Positions 1-9,653 of a stretch of DNA of 64,000 nt are shown piece by piece. Position 1 is the first letter of the stretch. Each line of letters starts with the position of its first letter. Below the pieces are notes generated by a model. It was not told the DNA's origin. It saw only the letters and a program-made list of their open reading frames with translations, and searched no databases. The stretch is taken from the NCBI GenBank assembly GCA_030005635.1, contig JARUHP010000006.1, forward strand, positions 62,001 to 126,000, written 5' to 3'. The position numbers were made by a program, and so were the translations under genes. Source of the stretch: Deltaproteobacteria bacterium IMCC39146 (GTDB taxonomy: Bacteria; Desulfobacterota; Desulfuromonadia; Desulfuromonadales; BM103).

Positions 1-5
1 GGATT

Positions 6-521
6 TCACATTTCTGATGAGCCTTTTGTTAGTGGTAGCTTATGAAAAGAGACGCTGCTGTCGATCGCTCTACCGCTGCCTAACTCTGCAACAGTCCCAC
101 TGTAACCGAAAGACAAACCCGTCGCCAGTTCCGGCAATTTAATTGACTGGTTGATAGTAAACTTATCATCTGTGTACCACATTGATGTAATCCTTACAGG
201 GAGGGTCTCAAGCACATGTCCTTGTTTGTCTAATAGAAAAAGGTAAACCGTAAGACTCCTTATATGAGTGTAAATGGCGCTGTAATGTTCACCCAACTGT
301 CCTTCGCCAAACAGCTCTAAGTTGTCACCATCCAAGACATAATTTAGATTGATAATTACATCAAAGGTTTTCCAACTCGCTATCTGCTCCTCTCCATTTT
401 GCAGCACGATAATATCTTCGTTAGCAACGGCATTGCCATGAAACCTTTCAAGGGTAGCCACACATGAAATTGATGCAAATATTATGCAGAGGACAAAAAA
501 TAAACGCGACAATGTCTTCAT
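6..521 (-). CDS. putative lipoprotein, function unknown
   Basis: A 171-residue protein with a hydrophobic N-terminal segment followed by FASISC, which resembles a lipobox with Cys20 as the lipidated residue, so it is probably anchored to a membrane facing the periplasm. The rest looks like a compact beta-rich domain (alternating hydrophobic strands around residues 50-150). I do not recognise a family. It is complete at both ends, with its TGA stop at the very edge of the window. No neighbour gives a functional clue. The lipobox lacks the usual Leu at -3, so lipidation is an inference. Confidence 0.6.
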   Translation of the reverse strand: MKTLSRLFFVLCIIFASISCVATLERFHGNAVANEDIIVLQNGEEQIASWKTFDVIINLNYVLDGDNLELFGEGQLGEHYSAIYTHIRSLTVYLFLLDKQGHVLETLPVRITSMWYTDDKFTINQSIKLPELATGLSFGYSGTVAELGSGRAIDSSVSFHKLPLTKGSSEM

Positions 522-723
522 GATCAGGGCTCCTTTTTTCTCCAGATTGCATTATATACGAAAACAGGAGTTCCTGTATCATGTGGATCTTTAAGACCTT
601 TGATCACCCCTAGTGTTCTGGATGCTCCAGACTTAATAAGGTCTCTTATAAATCACGACTTGTAAGAGGAAAATCGGCTTTTTATTGATAGAGACATATA
701 GGAAGCCTTTAATCAATAAAACT

Positions 724-754
724 ATGGCCACCTGGTTCGATTCGGGGTGGCCAT
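724..754. terminator. bidirectional hairpin terminator
   Basis: A perfect 9-bp stem (ATGGCCACC with GGTGGCCAT) has pyrimidine/T-rich sequence on both sides. It lies just downstream of the stop codon of the minus-strand gene at 770 and most likely ends that transcript. Confidence 0.7.
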
Positions 755-769
755 TCTCTTTTCTTTTGA

Positions 770-1108
770 TTACTTGTGTTTCCCTTTGCCACCGCCCATG
801 CCACGTCCTCTTGAGGGTTGAGAGTCCGGCATGTTAAGACCTTGTGCCTTGGCCCTCTCACGCATGCGCTCGTGGTGCTCCATGCGTATTTGCTCTCGTT
901 CCTGATTAGTTTTTGTTTCTTGCATTCTGGCGCGATACTCATTTTGTTCCTGCTCTGTCATCATTTGGCTTCCATAGATATGCTCTTGATCGTGTGCTTG
1001 AATTCTTTCCTGCTCGTTTGCTTGGTTAGCGGCCAAGGTAAAAGATGATGTCAACAAGAGTGAACATACCAATGCAACAAAGATTCCTAGCATTTTCTTC
1101 ATGGTCAA
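770..1108 (-). CDS. small secreted Gln/Glu/Met-rich protein
   Basis: A 112-residue protein with a clear Sec signal peptide (basic start, hydrophobic stretch, AxA-like site near residue 26). The mature part is highly charged and rich in Gln, Glu, Arg and Met, predicted to be mostly alpha-helical, and ends in a Gly/Lys tail (GRGMGGGKGKHK). Such composition is seen in small periplasmic stress or metal-related proteins, but no family could be named. The gene stands alone and is followed by the hairpin at 724-754. Function unknown. Confidence 0.6.
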   Translation of the reverse strand: MTMKKMLGIFVALVCSLLLTSSFTLAANQANEQERIQAHDQEHIYGSQMMTEQEQNEYRARMQETKTNQEREQIRMEHHERMRERAKAQGLNMPDSQPSRGRGMGGGKGKHK

Positions 1109-1332
1109 ACTTCTTTCATCATGAATAATTACTTTCTTTGCGTTATGAATTAGACAAAGCTTGAAAACTATAGCTTACAGCATGGTTTCAATTTGTCAGA
1201 GATGCCCCATAATGTCAGGGCCAGTAGGAATTGCTCAAGTTTGCCATCCTGAGCAGCACAAAACAATGCAGTAGACATAATGGCTGAAAGTTGAGAAGGG
1301 GACGTTATTATGAGCGTCCCCTCCTGCCTGAA

Positions 1333-1923
1333 TCAATGGGTCGCCTTATCCCCCCAGATATACTTTAACCGTTGATCACGACCACAATTCCATCGATACG
1401 CATTGTAGCGAATGGGGTTGTTCTTGTAATAATCCTGATGGTAGCTTTCGCTCCCTTTAATCGGGTAGAAGATCGACGCTTCCAGGATGGGTGTGACCAC
1501 AGTCTGGTCAGGGAACATCGCGACAACGCGGCTCTTCGAGTCCTCGGCAATGCCCCTTTCTGTTTCATTGGCGACAAAAATGGCCGCCAGGTAACTGTGG
1601 CCTTTATCACAGAATTGCCCGCGATTATCGAAGGGGTCGATACTCACCCAGTAATGGTCGAGCAGTTGCTGATAGCTCACCTGGTTCGGGTCATAGGTTA
1701 TTTCAACGGCTTCGTAGTGCCCTTCATGGTTACCGTTGTAGGTTGGATCTTTCAAGGTGCCGCCGGTAAATCCTGATACTACATCGGTGACGCCATCAAG
1801 TTTTTCAAAATCTGACTCCATACACCAGAAGCATCCTCCAGCCAGGATCGCTTTATCGGCCAGTGCATGCGTGGCAAAAAGGAGCGCGAGGGTTAGTAGG
1901 AAAAGGATCCGTTTGTATTTCAT
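1333..1923 (-). CDS. msrA: peptide-methionine (S)-S-oxide reductase, exported
   Basis: MsrA reduces the S-epimer of methionine sulfoxide in proteins. The catalytic motif GCFWC lies near residue 30, directly after a signal peptide (hydrophobic residues 5-20, cleavage near ALA-D). Downstream motifs typical of the family are visible: GHYEAVE, DPFDNRGQFCDKGHSY and the Tyr-rich ESYHQDYY. At 196 aa the length fits a single-domain MsrA plus signal peptide. It is followed at 1994 by an exported msrB on the same strand upstream, so the pair would repair both epimers in the periplasm. Electron supply for a periplasmic Msr is not encoded nearby. Confidence 0.95.
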   Translation of the reverse strand: MKYKRILFLLTLALLFATHALADKAILAGGCFWCMESDFEKLDGVTDVVSGFTGGTLKDPTYNGNHEGHYEAVEITYDPNQVSYQQLLDHYWVSIDPFDNRGQFCDKGHSYLAAIFVANETERGIAEDSKSRVVAMFPDQTVVTPILEASIFYPIKGSESYHQDYYKNNPIRYNAYRWNCGRDQRLKYIWGDKATH

Positions 1924-1993
1924 AAGGCCTCCTGGTATGTGGCGATTAAGTTGTTAAAAATGGCCTGGCTCACTGTGGTCCAAGCCTCGCCTG

Positions 1994-2617
1994 TTATTTG
2001 AACAAGGTCGTGTATTCTGCGTAACCTTCTTTCACCAAATCGGTTTTCGGGATAAAGCGCAGAGCCGCAGAATTCATACAGTAACGCAACCCGGTCGGTG
2101 CTGGGCCGTCGTTGAAAACGTGACCAAGATGCGCATCGGCGTCTTTGCTGCGGACCTCTGTACGCACAGAGAAGAAGCTGCGATCTTCCTTCTCAACGAT
2201 CTGGTCAGGCTCCAACGGTTGAGTAAAACTCGGCCAACCAGTCCCGGACTCATACTTGTCGGTGGAACTGAAAAGCACTTTGCCGGAGATGATATCGACA
2301 TAAATCCCTTGCTCGTGATTGTTCCAATAGCTGTTGTTGAACGGCGGCTCGGTTCCATCCTCTCGAGTGACCTTATACTGCAACGGGGTGAGACGAGTGC
2401 GAAGTTCTTGATCTGTGGGTATGGTGGTCCGCTCCATTTTCATCTCAACTTTCATCATATCATCTGATTTCATTTTCATGTCGTCGTGCTGCATTGATTG
2501 CGCCGGCGCCATCTCATCAACCTTGTCCATCTTCTCGTCCATACTCTTGCTTTGCACCTGAACAAACCCGATCATAACCAGAGCCATGCTGAGAATTGTT
2601 ATCGTCATAATTTTCAT
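1994..2617 (-). CDS. msrB: peptide-methionine (R)-S-oxide reductase, exported, Met-rich linker
   Basis: MsrB reduces the R-epimer of methionine sulfoxide. The C-terminal SelR domain (about residues 70-207) carries [17 protein letters not shown] and the catalytic Cys in [11 protein letters not shown]. The CxxC zinc pairs found in many MsrBs are not seen. The N-terminus is a signal peptide, followed by a linker of about 40 residues with ten methionines and many Asp/Lys. I chose the ATG at 2617 because GGAGG lies 5 nt upstream of it; the ATG at 2629 would place that ribosome site inside the coding sequence. It probably forms an operon with msrA, 70 bp downstream. Confidence 0.93.
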   Translation of the reverse strand: MKIMTITILSMALVMIGFVQVQSKSMDEKMDKVDEMAPAQSMQHDDMKMKSDDMMKVEMKMERTTIPTDQELRTRLTPLQYKVTREDGTEPPFNNSYWNNHEQGIYVDIISGKVLFSSTDKYESGTGWPSFTQPLEPDQIVEKEDRSFFSVRTEVRSKDADAHLGHVFNDGPAPTGLRYCMNSAALRFIPKTDLVKEGYAEYTTLFK

Positions 2618-2841
2618 AACTTCCTCCATTTATTATTCAGTCGTTATGCTGATTTGGTTTTTATAGGGATGAAGTATAGCGGAGCTGTTTAATGGCTGAT
2701 TAAGGAACATGTAAAGATTTGATAAAGTTTGGGCGAGCATCTGGAGAAATTGTCAGAACGTGGGTCGAGGAAAAGTGAAAGCTGATGGTACGGGAAAAGT
2801 TGCTTTTCAGCTCGGGAACACATCACGGAGTGGCCCCATAT

Positions 2842-3549
2842 CTACGCATCGAGATCAATCGTCAAGAATTCTTCCCGCGCCATCATATCCCACTGCATTT
2901 TTTTATCCAGGGGTTCGGATGAAATAAGGCAGGAGTTATCCGAAAAGGTCTTGTAGAGAGAGTAGTAGTCCGGTTCCTTGGTGTAATCACGATAAGCGAA
3001 TAACTTCACGCCATCGCTGAACAGGCAGTTCATCGCCGAATATCTGTGCTTGCGCTTGATAAGCGTTGCCGTATTCAGAAAAGATCGACCCAGATCCTGA
3101 GCCTTGTCACTCATAACGTGACAAAAGAAAACCTCAGTATCGAGAGCATCTGTGCCGAGACCCGGCAGTGTGATATCGGGGAGCAACCCCTGGTAATCGT
3201 AGACCACCCCGTTATGGAAGAACACGGTGTTGTCGAGGTGGAAAGGATGGGCGTGGCGCGTGCTGAACCTGTCGGACCAGGCAGATTTGCGCAAGTGGAG
3301 GATCATCAAAGGTGAGGCCTTCAACGTGCTTAAGATGTCGATGACCTTATCGGTCTCTTCAAGCAGGTTGATGCCGCTTTTATGGACGACCAGTTGCCCT
3401 TCCAGGTAGAAAGCCAAGCCCCAGCCATCCTCGTGTCCGGGAGGATCTTCGTCCATGACCACGCCGCTGCGCGCCAGATCGCAGAACCGCTCGACGATCT
3501 TCTGATGCTTTACATGTTCGAAATTTGTGACACCTAAAACTCGACACAT
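2842..3549 (-). CDS. class II glutamine amidotransferase (YafJ-like)
   Basis: A 235-residue protein starting Met-Cys-Arg, so processing would expose the N-terminal nucleophile Cys of class II (Ntn) glutamine amidotransferases. The family motifs HEDGWGLAFY, LRKSAWSD, HAHPFHLDNTVFFHNGVV and GTDALDTEVFF are present. Stand-alone proteins of this type (YafJ/DUF-like GATase_4) lack a fused synthase domain and their substrates are usually unknown. The gene starts on the base after the spmB stop codon, so it is translationally coupled to the ldcA-spmA-spmB operon, hinting at a cell-wall or envelope link. Confidence 0.88.
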   Translation of the reverse strand: MCRVLGVTNFEHVKHQKIVERFCDLARSGVVMDEDPPGHEDGWGLAFYLEGQLVVHKSGINLLEETDKVIDILSTLKASPLMILHLRKSAWSDRFSTRHAHPFHLDNTVFFHNGVVYDYQGLLPDITLPGLGTDALDTEVFFCHVMSDKAQDLGRSFLNTATLIKRKHRYSAMNCLFSDGVKLFAYRDYTKEPDYYSLYKTFSDNSCLISSEPLDKKMQWDMMAREEFLTIDLDA

Positions 3550-4080
3550 CTAGAAAAACCACTTCGCAACAAAAATGGCGATAACGATGCCGATAAAGTC
3601 CGCTACCAGACAGACCGGCACAAGATAACGGGTTTTCCTGATGCTAACGGAGCCAAGATAAACGGCCAGAACATAAAAAGTGGTTTCGGCGCTGCCCATG
3701 ATTATGGCTGACATCTGGGTGGCCATGGAGTCTGTGCCCGTGGTTGTGACAATATCTGTAAACAGCGCAGTCGAGGCGCTCCCGGAGAGAGGTTTCATGA
3801 CCGCCATGGATAAGGCTTCGATCGGGATATCCAGAAAAGCGAACACGCTGTAAAAAGCATTCCTGACATAGTCGAAAGCGCCTGATGCCTGGAACCCTTT
3901 AATGGCTACGAAGATGGTTAAAAGGTAGGGGAAAATATTCAGGATAATGGCCGGGCCTTCTTTAGCCCCGGTGACGAAGGAGTCATAGACCCTGACCTTC
4001 TTGAAAGTTCCGTAGAGAACCGTGAACAGAATAAATAGCGGGATGATCAGCAGCGAGAGGTATTCAATGTAGGTTATCAT
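3550..4080 (-). CDS. spmB: spore maturation protein B family (nucleoside recognition domain)
   Basis: A 176-residue membrane protein with about five hydrophobic helices and the Gate (nucleoside-recognition) domain signature, including KPLSGSASTALFTD and GSAETTFYVLAVYLGSV. In Bacillus, SpmA and SpmB together affect spore-core dehydration. They are widespread in non-spore-formers, where they are thought to form a two-part transporter. The start overlaps the spmA stop by 4 nt (ATGA). The transported substrate is unknown. Confidence 0.9.
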   Translation of the reverse strand: MITYIEYLSLLIIPLFILFTVLYGTFKKVRVYDSFVTGAKEGPAIILNIFPYLLTIFVAIKGFQASGAFDYVRNAFYSVFAFLDIPIEALSMAVMKPLSGSASTALFTDIVTTTGTDSMATQMSAIIMGSAETTFYVLAVYLGSVSIRKTRYLVPVCLVADFIGIVIAIFVAKWFF

Positions 4081-4652
4081 CTGAACACCTTCCGGAACGC
4101 AGCCAATACGAACAATGCAGTCATGGTGGAAATCGCGGTGGCAATCAGTATGGGAACTACAACCGCGGCCGGATTCCGGTGTCCGTAGCTGGCAAGAATG
4201 CCGATCACGGAGAAGGGAATCAGCTGAATACTGGCAGTGTTGATAACGATAAACGTCATCATCTCGGGCGTGATGGTCCCTTTGTCCTCATTAAGCCCAT
4301 CGAGTTCCTGCATGGCCTTGATCCCCAGCGGTGTGGCCGCGTTGCCGAGCCCGAACAGGTTGGCCAGAACGTTCAGGGTGATGGCTGTGATGGATGGATG
4401 ATCGCCTGGGATGTTTTTGAACAACCGGGAAATGATCGGCTTGAAAAGATGTGCAATCCGGTAGATCAGGCCGGAGTCTTCCAGTATCCTGGTGACCCCC
4501 ATCCAGACCGAGACGATGCCGAGGAGATAAAGAGATATCTCCACGGCCGCTTTTGCGCCATCGAAGATCGATTTGGTAAACGCCTCCAGGTTGCCGGTAA
4601 AAATGGCGAAGACGATGCTGACGCAGATCATGATCAGCCAGAGGATGTTCAT
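4077..4652 (-). CDS. spmA: spore maturation protein A family (nucleoside recognition domain)
   Basis: A 191-residue membrane protein, the partner of SpmB. The conserved stretch NVLANLFGLGNAATPLGIKA and the following TFIVINTASIQLIPFSVIG are typical of SpmA. Four to five transmembrane helices are evident. It overlaps ldcA upstream and spmB downstream by 4 nt each, giving a tightly coupled operon. It is probably an inner-membrane permease component, but the substrate is not established. Confidence 0.9.
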   Translation of the reverse strand: MNILWLIMICVSIVFAIFTGNLEAFTKSIFDGAKAAVEISLYLLGIVSVWMGVTRILEDSGLIYRIAHLFKPIISRLFKNIPGDHPSITAITLNVLANLFGLGNAATPLGIKAMQELDGLNEDKGTITPEMMTFIVINTASIQLIPFSVIGILASYGHRNPAAVVVPILIATAISTMTALFVLAAFRKVFR

Positions 4653-5515
4653 GGGTTCCCTCCGGGGAAAGACATGTTTCTTATCAAGAGCTGCTTTTTG
4701 TTTGTGTTCAGCTCAACCTCGGCACCGATCGGCAGGGTGATCTTGTTCGTGACATGGCCGATGTAAGGACAATGTACAACCGGGAAGGCCAAGGCCATCT
4801 GCGAGGCCAGGATGTCGTAGATCTTCTGGCTGCCGATCCCGCGGAAATCGCCGAGAACGAGTGCCTTGATGTCCTTGAATTTACCAGCAAGGATCCACTG
4901 GGTCAGGAAGCGATCCACCTCGTGCAGCTCTTCATCGACATCTTCGAGAAACAGGATTGAACCGGCCGTGTCGATCTCCCAGTCCGTACCGATCAGGGCG
5001 GACAGGGTAATCAAGTTGCCGCCTTTGAGAATTCCGCTGGCAGAGCCGAGATTGTAGACTTTGCAACGGGCTCCTTTGAACAGATTTTTCTCCCGATAAC
5101 CTGTAACTGCGTTCATCAGCGATTTAAGCGTGAAGGATGTTGGCGTGCCCAGGTTGATCACCATGGGGGCGTGCAAGGTCACCAGCCCCGTGCGCTCAAA
5201 GATCGGGTTGAGCAATGCGCTCAAGTCGCTGAAACCGGCAATGATTTTTGGGTGTTTTTTAATCAGCTCGAAGTCGATGTAAGGCAGAGACTTCATCGCA
5301 CTGTAGCCGCCGCGCAAGGCCAGGATCATATCGACACCTGGGTCTGCAAACGCCTCATGGATCTGGTCGGCTTTTTCTTGCGGTGAGGGGAGAGTTTTTG
5401 GGAATTCAGGATTAATGACGTTGAAGCCCAACCTTGTGAGCTGTTGAATGCCACCGGTAAAGTCACGTTTCTTCTTGATCAGATAGCTGGGCGTTACAAT
5501 AAAGACGTTCTTCAA
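4649..5515 (-). CDS. ldcA: LD-carboxypeptidase (peptidase S66), LdcA-like
   Basis: S66 enzymes remove the terminal D-Ala from murein tetrapeptides during cytoplasmic cell-wall recycling. The nucleophile Ser lies in GFSD (residues 94-97). The catalytic Glu is probably in FLEDVDEELHEVDR and the His in GHVTNKITLPIGAEVEL. LRGGYSAMKSLPYID upstream is also characteristic. The 288 aa length is normal and no signal peptide is seen, fitting a cytoplasmic enzyme. Start is TTG at 5515, with GGAGA about 8 nt upstream. It heads the four-gene operon with spmA, spmB and the amidotransferase. Confidence 0.92.
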   Translation of the reverse strand: MKNVFIVTPSYLIKKKRDFTGGIQQLTRLGFNVINPEFPKTLPSPQEKADQIHEAFADPGVDMILALRGGYSAMKSLPYIDFELIKKHPKIIAGFSDLSALLNPIFERTGLVTLHAPMVINLGTPTSFTLKSLMNAVTGYREKNLFKGARCKVYNLGSASGILKGGNLITLSALIGTDWEIDTAGSILFLEDVDEELHEVDRFLTQWILAGKFKDIKALVLGDFRGIGSQKIYDILASQMALAFPVVHCPYIGHVTNKITLPIGAEVELNTNKKQLLIRNMSFPGGNP

Positions 5516-5666
5516 TGGAAAGGTCTCCGCGATATCAGCAATGTCGCTAAAGATTCCGAGCTGTTACTGAAATTTAATTTATCTTCAATCAGGCATAAAT
5601 ACAACCTGATTGAGAATAGTTTGTGTGCGGTGGGTGCATAATGGAAAAAGGGCTTTTGGGAAACAA

Positions 5667-5694
5667 TAAAGGCTGCACAAACGCGCAGCCTTTA
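5667..5694 (-). terminator. rho-independent terminator
   Basis: A 10-bp perfect stem (TAAAGGCTGC with GCAGCCTTTA) and 8-nt loop, followed on the minus strand by TTGTTT. It lies downstream of the gene pair ending at 5728. Confidence 0.75.
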
Positions 5695-5727
5695 AGAACA
5701 AACCATATCGTTGTGAGGTGCTCCCAT

Positions 5728-6099
5728 CTATTTCTGGTCGAACAACAATTTTTCGACCATCCCAGCCGTAGTTGCCGTAATCTTTCGACAGTTAGCCTGA
5801 TGCTCTTCAGTCATCCATTCATAGCTTTTGGAAAGTCCACGGCAACAGGTGGTTTGAAAGGTTTCCTTAAAGGCGGCGATCAAGTCTGCAGAGCGGTCGG
5901 CGCGCCACTTCAGACCGAGAGCCATGACGCCGCCGGTGATGGCTCCACAGAGACAACCGCTCTTGCCGATACCGCAGCTGAAGCCAGCTGTTGCTGCCAG
6001 CAGTTCCTGATTGCCGCTGCCGCCGGTGGCCTGCAGCACCGAGCGAGTGCAGCTATGGCCTTCATCAAAAAGTTCGCCTGCTAATTTTTCGGCACTCAT
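5728..6099 (-). CDS. C_GCAxxG_C_C family redox-like protein
   Basis: A 123-residue protein with the Cys pattern of the C_GCAxxG_C_C family: an early Cys (GHSCTRSV), then GFSCGIGKSGCLCGAITGGVMALGL, then a CC pair (TTCCRGL) and a late Cys (ANCRKI). The family is associated with redox or metal roles but the biochemistry is not settled. I placed the start at the ATG at 6099, preceded by AAGGAAGG; it overlaps the stop of the DUF2892 gene upstream (ATGA), so the two are co-translated. An earlier in-frame start at 6144 would overlap that gene heavily. Confidence 0.85.
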   Translation of the reverse strand: MSAEKLAGELFDEGHSCTRSVLQATGGSGNQELLAATAGFSCGIGKSGCLCGAITGGVMALGLKWRADRSADLIAAFKETFQTTCCRGLSKSYEWMTEEHQANCRKITATTAGMVEKLLFDQK

Positions 6100-6287
6100 C
6101 CTTCCTTGATCCCCAGCTTGCGAAGAATGGTGATCATCGGGCACCAGTTGGAGAACGCACTCTGGAACAAGTTCAGGCCGACGAAGGCTGTAAAGAAGAG
6201 CCAGTAGGGGGAATGAACTTGAGAGAGTCCGACGCTGAGCATAATGAAAAAGCCAGCGATCATACGCAGGTAACGATTGACGGTCAT
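6096..6287 (-). CDS. DUF2892 (YgaP-like) small membrane protein
   Basis: A 63-residue protein with the typical DUF2892 layout: a short N-terminus (MTVNRYLRMIAG), one hydrophobic helix, a second helix (WLFFTAFVGLNLFQSAF), then the conserved NWCPMITILRKLGI. The Cys-Pro in the tail is a family hallmark. It is often found fused or adjacent to rhodanese and redox genes; here it overlaps the C_GCAxxG_C_C gene. A strong ribosome site (AAGGAG) lies 9 nt before the ATG. Confidence 0.9.
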   Translation of the reverse strand: MTVNRYLRMIAGFFIMLSVGLSQVHSPYWLFFTAFVGLNLFQSAFSNWCPMITILRKLGIKEG

Positions 6288-6410
6288 GATAAGAATCTCC
6301 TTTTCAAGGCTTCCAGATTTGGCCGCTGAATTAGCAAGAAATGCTTGACGGCTGCGATCGGAAGCACTTTGCTGATAGGCCTGTACACGAATACATCAAT
6401 GCAGGCAGGT

Positions 6411-9400
6411 TTATGCTGCCGTTGCTTTTGTTCCTGATTTCTTAAGCATATAATAGAGCACCGGAACGGCCATGCGGCTGACCAGCAACGAGGCGATTTC
6501 GCCAAACATCAATGAGATGGCCAGCCCCTGAAAGATCGGGTCGGCGAGGATCACTGAGGCGCCGACCACGACGGCCAGTGCGGTCAGTAGCATCGGTCGA
6601 AAACGAATAGCTCCGGCTTCTACAACGGCTTCGGCCAGCGGCAGTCCGTGTCTGATGCGCAATTCGATAAAATCGACCAGAATAATTGAGTTACGGACCA
6701 CGATCCCGGCTCCTGCCATGAAACCGATCATCGATGTTGCCGTAAAGAATGCACCGAGTGCCCAGTGGGCAGGCAGTATACCGATCAGAGAAAAAGGAAT
6801 CGCAGCCATAACGACCAGTGGTGTTAGATAGTCCTTAAACCAACCGACCATCAACATATAAATCAAGATCATCACTGCACAAAAAGCCAGGCCGAGATCA
6901 CGAAAGACTTCAAGAGTGATATGCCACTCGCCATCCCATTTAATCGACGGTTCCATGGTGTTGAAGGGCTGGACGAGATTAAAGATCTCAAGCGTGTCTT
7001 TACGACCACCAAAATCACTTGCCTTGAGTTCTGCCAGTTGCCGGTTCATATCAAAAATAGCATAAACCGGGCTTTCAACTTCGCCGGCGACATCTGCGGT
7101 GACATAAATTACCGGTTTCAGGTTTTTGCGGTAGATCGGCTGCTCAACAGGTTTTTCCGTGATCGAGACCAGTTCACGTAGCGGCACCAAAGCTCCTTGC
7201 ACAGATGCTGGCGAACGGAGTGAGATATTGAGAAGGTTGTCGATTCGGGCTCTTTGGCTTGCTGGTAACTGCAGGACGATCTCGATTTCTTCCTTGTCTT
7301 TCGGCTGATGGAAAAGGTCAATAGCGAGGCCCTGCGCTGCCATCTGTACGGTACGGGTAATGACCCCTTCATTGAGTCCGTTGAGAGCGGCCTTCTCTTT
7401 GTCGACCTCGAGAACCAGTCGTTTACGTTCAGTTTCGCGGTACCAGTCGACATCGACCACTCCGGTCGTGTCCTGAAAGATTTCTTTGACACGTTTCGCG
7501 AGTTTGACACGTTGCTCATCGTTGCTGCCATAAACTTCAGCCACGAGAGTTGCCAGCACCGGTGGCCCGGGAGGAACTTCCGCGATGGCGACGTCGGCCC
7601 CATATTTTTGGGCGATCTTTGTGATTTCCGGCCGCATGCGTACGGCAATATCATGACTTTGCAGAGAGCGCTGCTCTTTCGGCAACAGGTTTACCTGAAT
7701 ATCGGCCACCGTTGGTCCGCTACGCAAGAAATAATGGCGAACCAGTCCATTGAAATTGTATGGCGACGCCGTACCGACATAAATCTGGTAATCGGTTGTG
7801 GTCGGATCTTTACGGACGACGCCCGCCATCTCGAGTGCAACGCGACTGGTTTGCTCAAGGGTTGAGCCTTCAGGCATGTTGAGAATGACCTGGAACTCAC
7901 TCTTGTTGTCAAAAGGCAACATCTTGACCTTGACCAGACCGAAATAAACCATGCAAACACCACCCAGCATCAGCATGATGATCGTGGTAAAAAAGACCAT
8001 GCGCGCAGCCGCGCTGGCCAGTAGCGGATCCATGACCCTGTGGTAAAGTCGAGTCAGGATATCATCAGGAGCATGATCCTGATCCAGTTGGCAAGCCTCT
8101 TCGTTGGTCTTTGATTGTTTGCCTTTGGCCAGCAGGCGAATCGCTGCCCAGGGCGTGACGGTGAAGGCTATCAGTAGGGAAAAAATCATGGCTGCCGACG
8201 ACCCTATCGGGATCGGTCTCATGTAGGGCCCCATCAGGCCACCGACAAAGGCCATTGGCAGGATGGCCGCGATCACCGCCCAGGTTGCCAGGATGGTCGG
8301 GTTGCCGACCTCGGCCACCGCTTCGATGGCAATCGTCACCATTGCTTTGTCGCGTCCTCCCGGCAAGCGCATGTGGCGGACAATGTTTTCCACCACCACA
8401 ATGGCGTCATCAACCAGAATACCAATGGAAAAAATCAGTGCAAACAGGGTGATCCGGTTCAGGGTGTAGCCGTAGAGATAAAAGACCAGCAGCGTCAGGG
8501 CCAGGGTCGTAGGGATCGCCAGCAAGACCACCAGCGCTTCACGAAAACCGAGAAAGAAGAAGATCAAAAGAGCGACACCGAAAACCGCAATCCCCATATG
8601 CAGTAATAGTTCATTCGATTTCTCGGCGGCTGTTTCGCCGTAGTTGCGCGTGACGCTGACCTTGAGGTCTGCGGGGATCATACTGCCTTTAAGGAGGTCA
8701 ATTTTAGCTTCGACGGCATGGACCACATCGATAGCATTGGTTCCTGGCCGTTTTGCCACTGACAGGGTCACCGCGGCTTCTTCGCTCTGTCCTGCTTCGC
8801 CGTAGAGTACGTAGGTGTCAGGTTCCTGCGGGCCATCAGTGATTTGCGCAACATCGGCGAGATAAACCGGATGACCGTCATAAACACCAACCACGACTCG
8901 ACCGATCTCAGCGGCGGAAGTAAGGAATTGGCCAGTCTGTAGCATCAACTGGTGATTAAGGGCCTCGAGCTTTCCTGTATATTCCTGTTTATTCGCCTGC
9001 TGGAGGGCCGGGATCAGTTGCTCGGGCGTCAGGTTCCGGGCCGCTAGCAGCAACGGGTCAAACTCAATCCGCACCTGGCGCCGGGTGCCACCGATTAGTT
9101 TCGTCTCTGCGACATTGGCGATGGTCTTAATTTCGTCATCAACCTGGGCCGCCAGGCGCCGCAGTATAAAATGGTCGTATCCTCCGCCATGGAAGGTCAG
9201 CGCCAGAATCGGCACATCATCAATTGAGTGAGGTTTGACTAACGGTTTGGATACGCCCGGCGGGATGCGATCAAAATTGGTTGCCAGTTTCTGATTGAGC
9301 CGCACTATGGCCGACTCAAAATCTTCTCCGACATAAAATCTGACGATCAATAGCGACTGGCCGGCCATGGAGGTCGAGTAGATGTACTCGACTCCGGGCA

Positions 9401-9653
9401 GCTCGTAGAGCAGCTTTTCCATGGGGATGGTGACTTGCTGTTCAATCTCGGCGGGCGTGGCACCGGGCATGCTGACCATAACATCGATCATCGGCACCTT
9501 AATCTGCGGTTCTTCTTCGCGTGGCAGCAGGCTGATAGCCATCAGGCCGAGCAACATCGAGAAAACCACGATTAGCAGCGTTAATCGCGAATTTATGAAA
9601 TATGCGGCAAGCTGTCCAGCAAATCCTGGTTTTTCGAACTTTGAATCATTCAT
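6411..9653 (-). CDS. RND-family efflux pump, inner membrane subunit
   Basis: A 1080-residue RND transporter (AcrB/MexB superfamily) that would export substrates using the proton gradient. There is an N-terminal helix, a large periplasmic loop ([20 protein letters not shown] near residue 70), and a TM4 region with [20 protein letters not shown], where the Asp pair relays protons. A second periplasmic loop begins after TM7, and the final helical bundle ends with [17 protein letters not shown] and [15 protein letters not shown]. It overlaps the adaptor gene by 4 nt. The Asp pair in TM4 points to a drug-type (HAE-like) pump rather than a CusA-type metal pump. The substrate cannot be told. Confidence 0.95.
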   Translation of the reverse strand: MNDSKFEKPGFAGQLAAYFINSRLTLLIVVFSMLLGLMAISLLPREEEPQIKVPMIDVMVSMPGATPAEIEQQVTIPMEKLLYELPGVEYIYSTSMAGQSLLIVRFYVGEDFESAIVRLNQKLATNFDRIPPGVSKPLVKPHSIDDVPILALTFHGGGYDHFILRRLAAQVDDEIKTIANVAETKLIGGTRRQVRIEFDPLLLAARNLTPEQLIPALQQANKQEYTGKLEALNHQLMLQTGQFLTSAAEIGRVVVGVYDGHPVYLADVAQITDGPQEPDTYVLYGEAGQSEEAAVTLSVAKRPGTNAIDVVHAVEAKIDLLKGSMIPADLKVSVTRNYGETAAEKSNELLLHMGIAVFGVALLIFFFLGFREALVVLLAIPTTLALTLLVFYLYGYTLNRITLFALIFSIGILVDDAIVVVENIVRHMRLPGGRDKAMVTIAIEAVAEVGNPTILATWAVIAAILPMAFVGGLMGPYMRPIPIGSSAAMIFSLLIAFTVTPWAAIRLLAKGKQSKTNEEACQLDQDHAPDDILTRLYHRVMDPLLASAAARMVFFTTIIMLMLGGVCMVYFGLVKVKMLPFDNKSEFQVILNMPEGSTLEQTSRVALEMAGVVRKDPTTTDYQIYVGTASPYNFNGLVRHYFLRSGPTVADIQVNLLPKEQRSLQSHDIAVRMRPEITKIAQKYGADVAIAEVPPGPPVLATLVAEVYGSNDEQRVKLAKRVKEIFQDTTGVVDVDWYRETERKRLVLEVDKEKAALNGLNEGVITRTVQMAAQGLAIDLFHQPKDKEEIEIVLQLPASQRARIDNLLNISLRSPASVQGALVPLRELVSITEKPVEQPIYRKNLKPVIYVTADVAGEVESPVYAIFDMNRQLAELKASDFGGRKDTLEIFNLVQPFNTMEPSIKWDGEWHITLEVFRDLGLAFCAVMILIYMLMVGWFKDYLTPLVVMAAIPFSLIGILPAHWALGAFFTATSMIGFMAGAGIVVRNSIILVDFIELRIRHGLPLAEAVVEAGAIRFRPMLLTALAVVVGASVILADPIFQGLAISLMFGEIASLLVSRMAVPVLYYMLKKSGTKATAA

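Noticed and set aside
724-754. tRNA-like GGTTCGATTC motif
   Set aside because: It is only the loop of a terminator; no cloverleaf can be formed around it.
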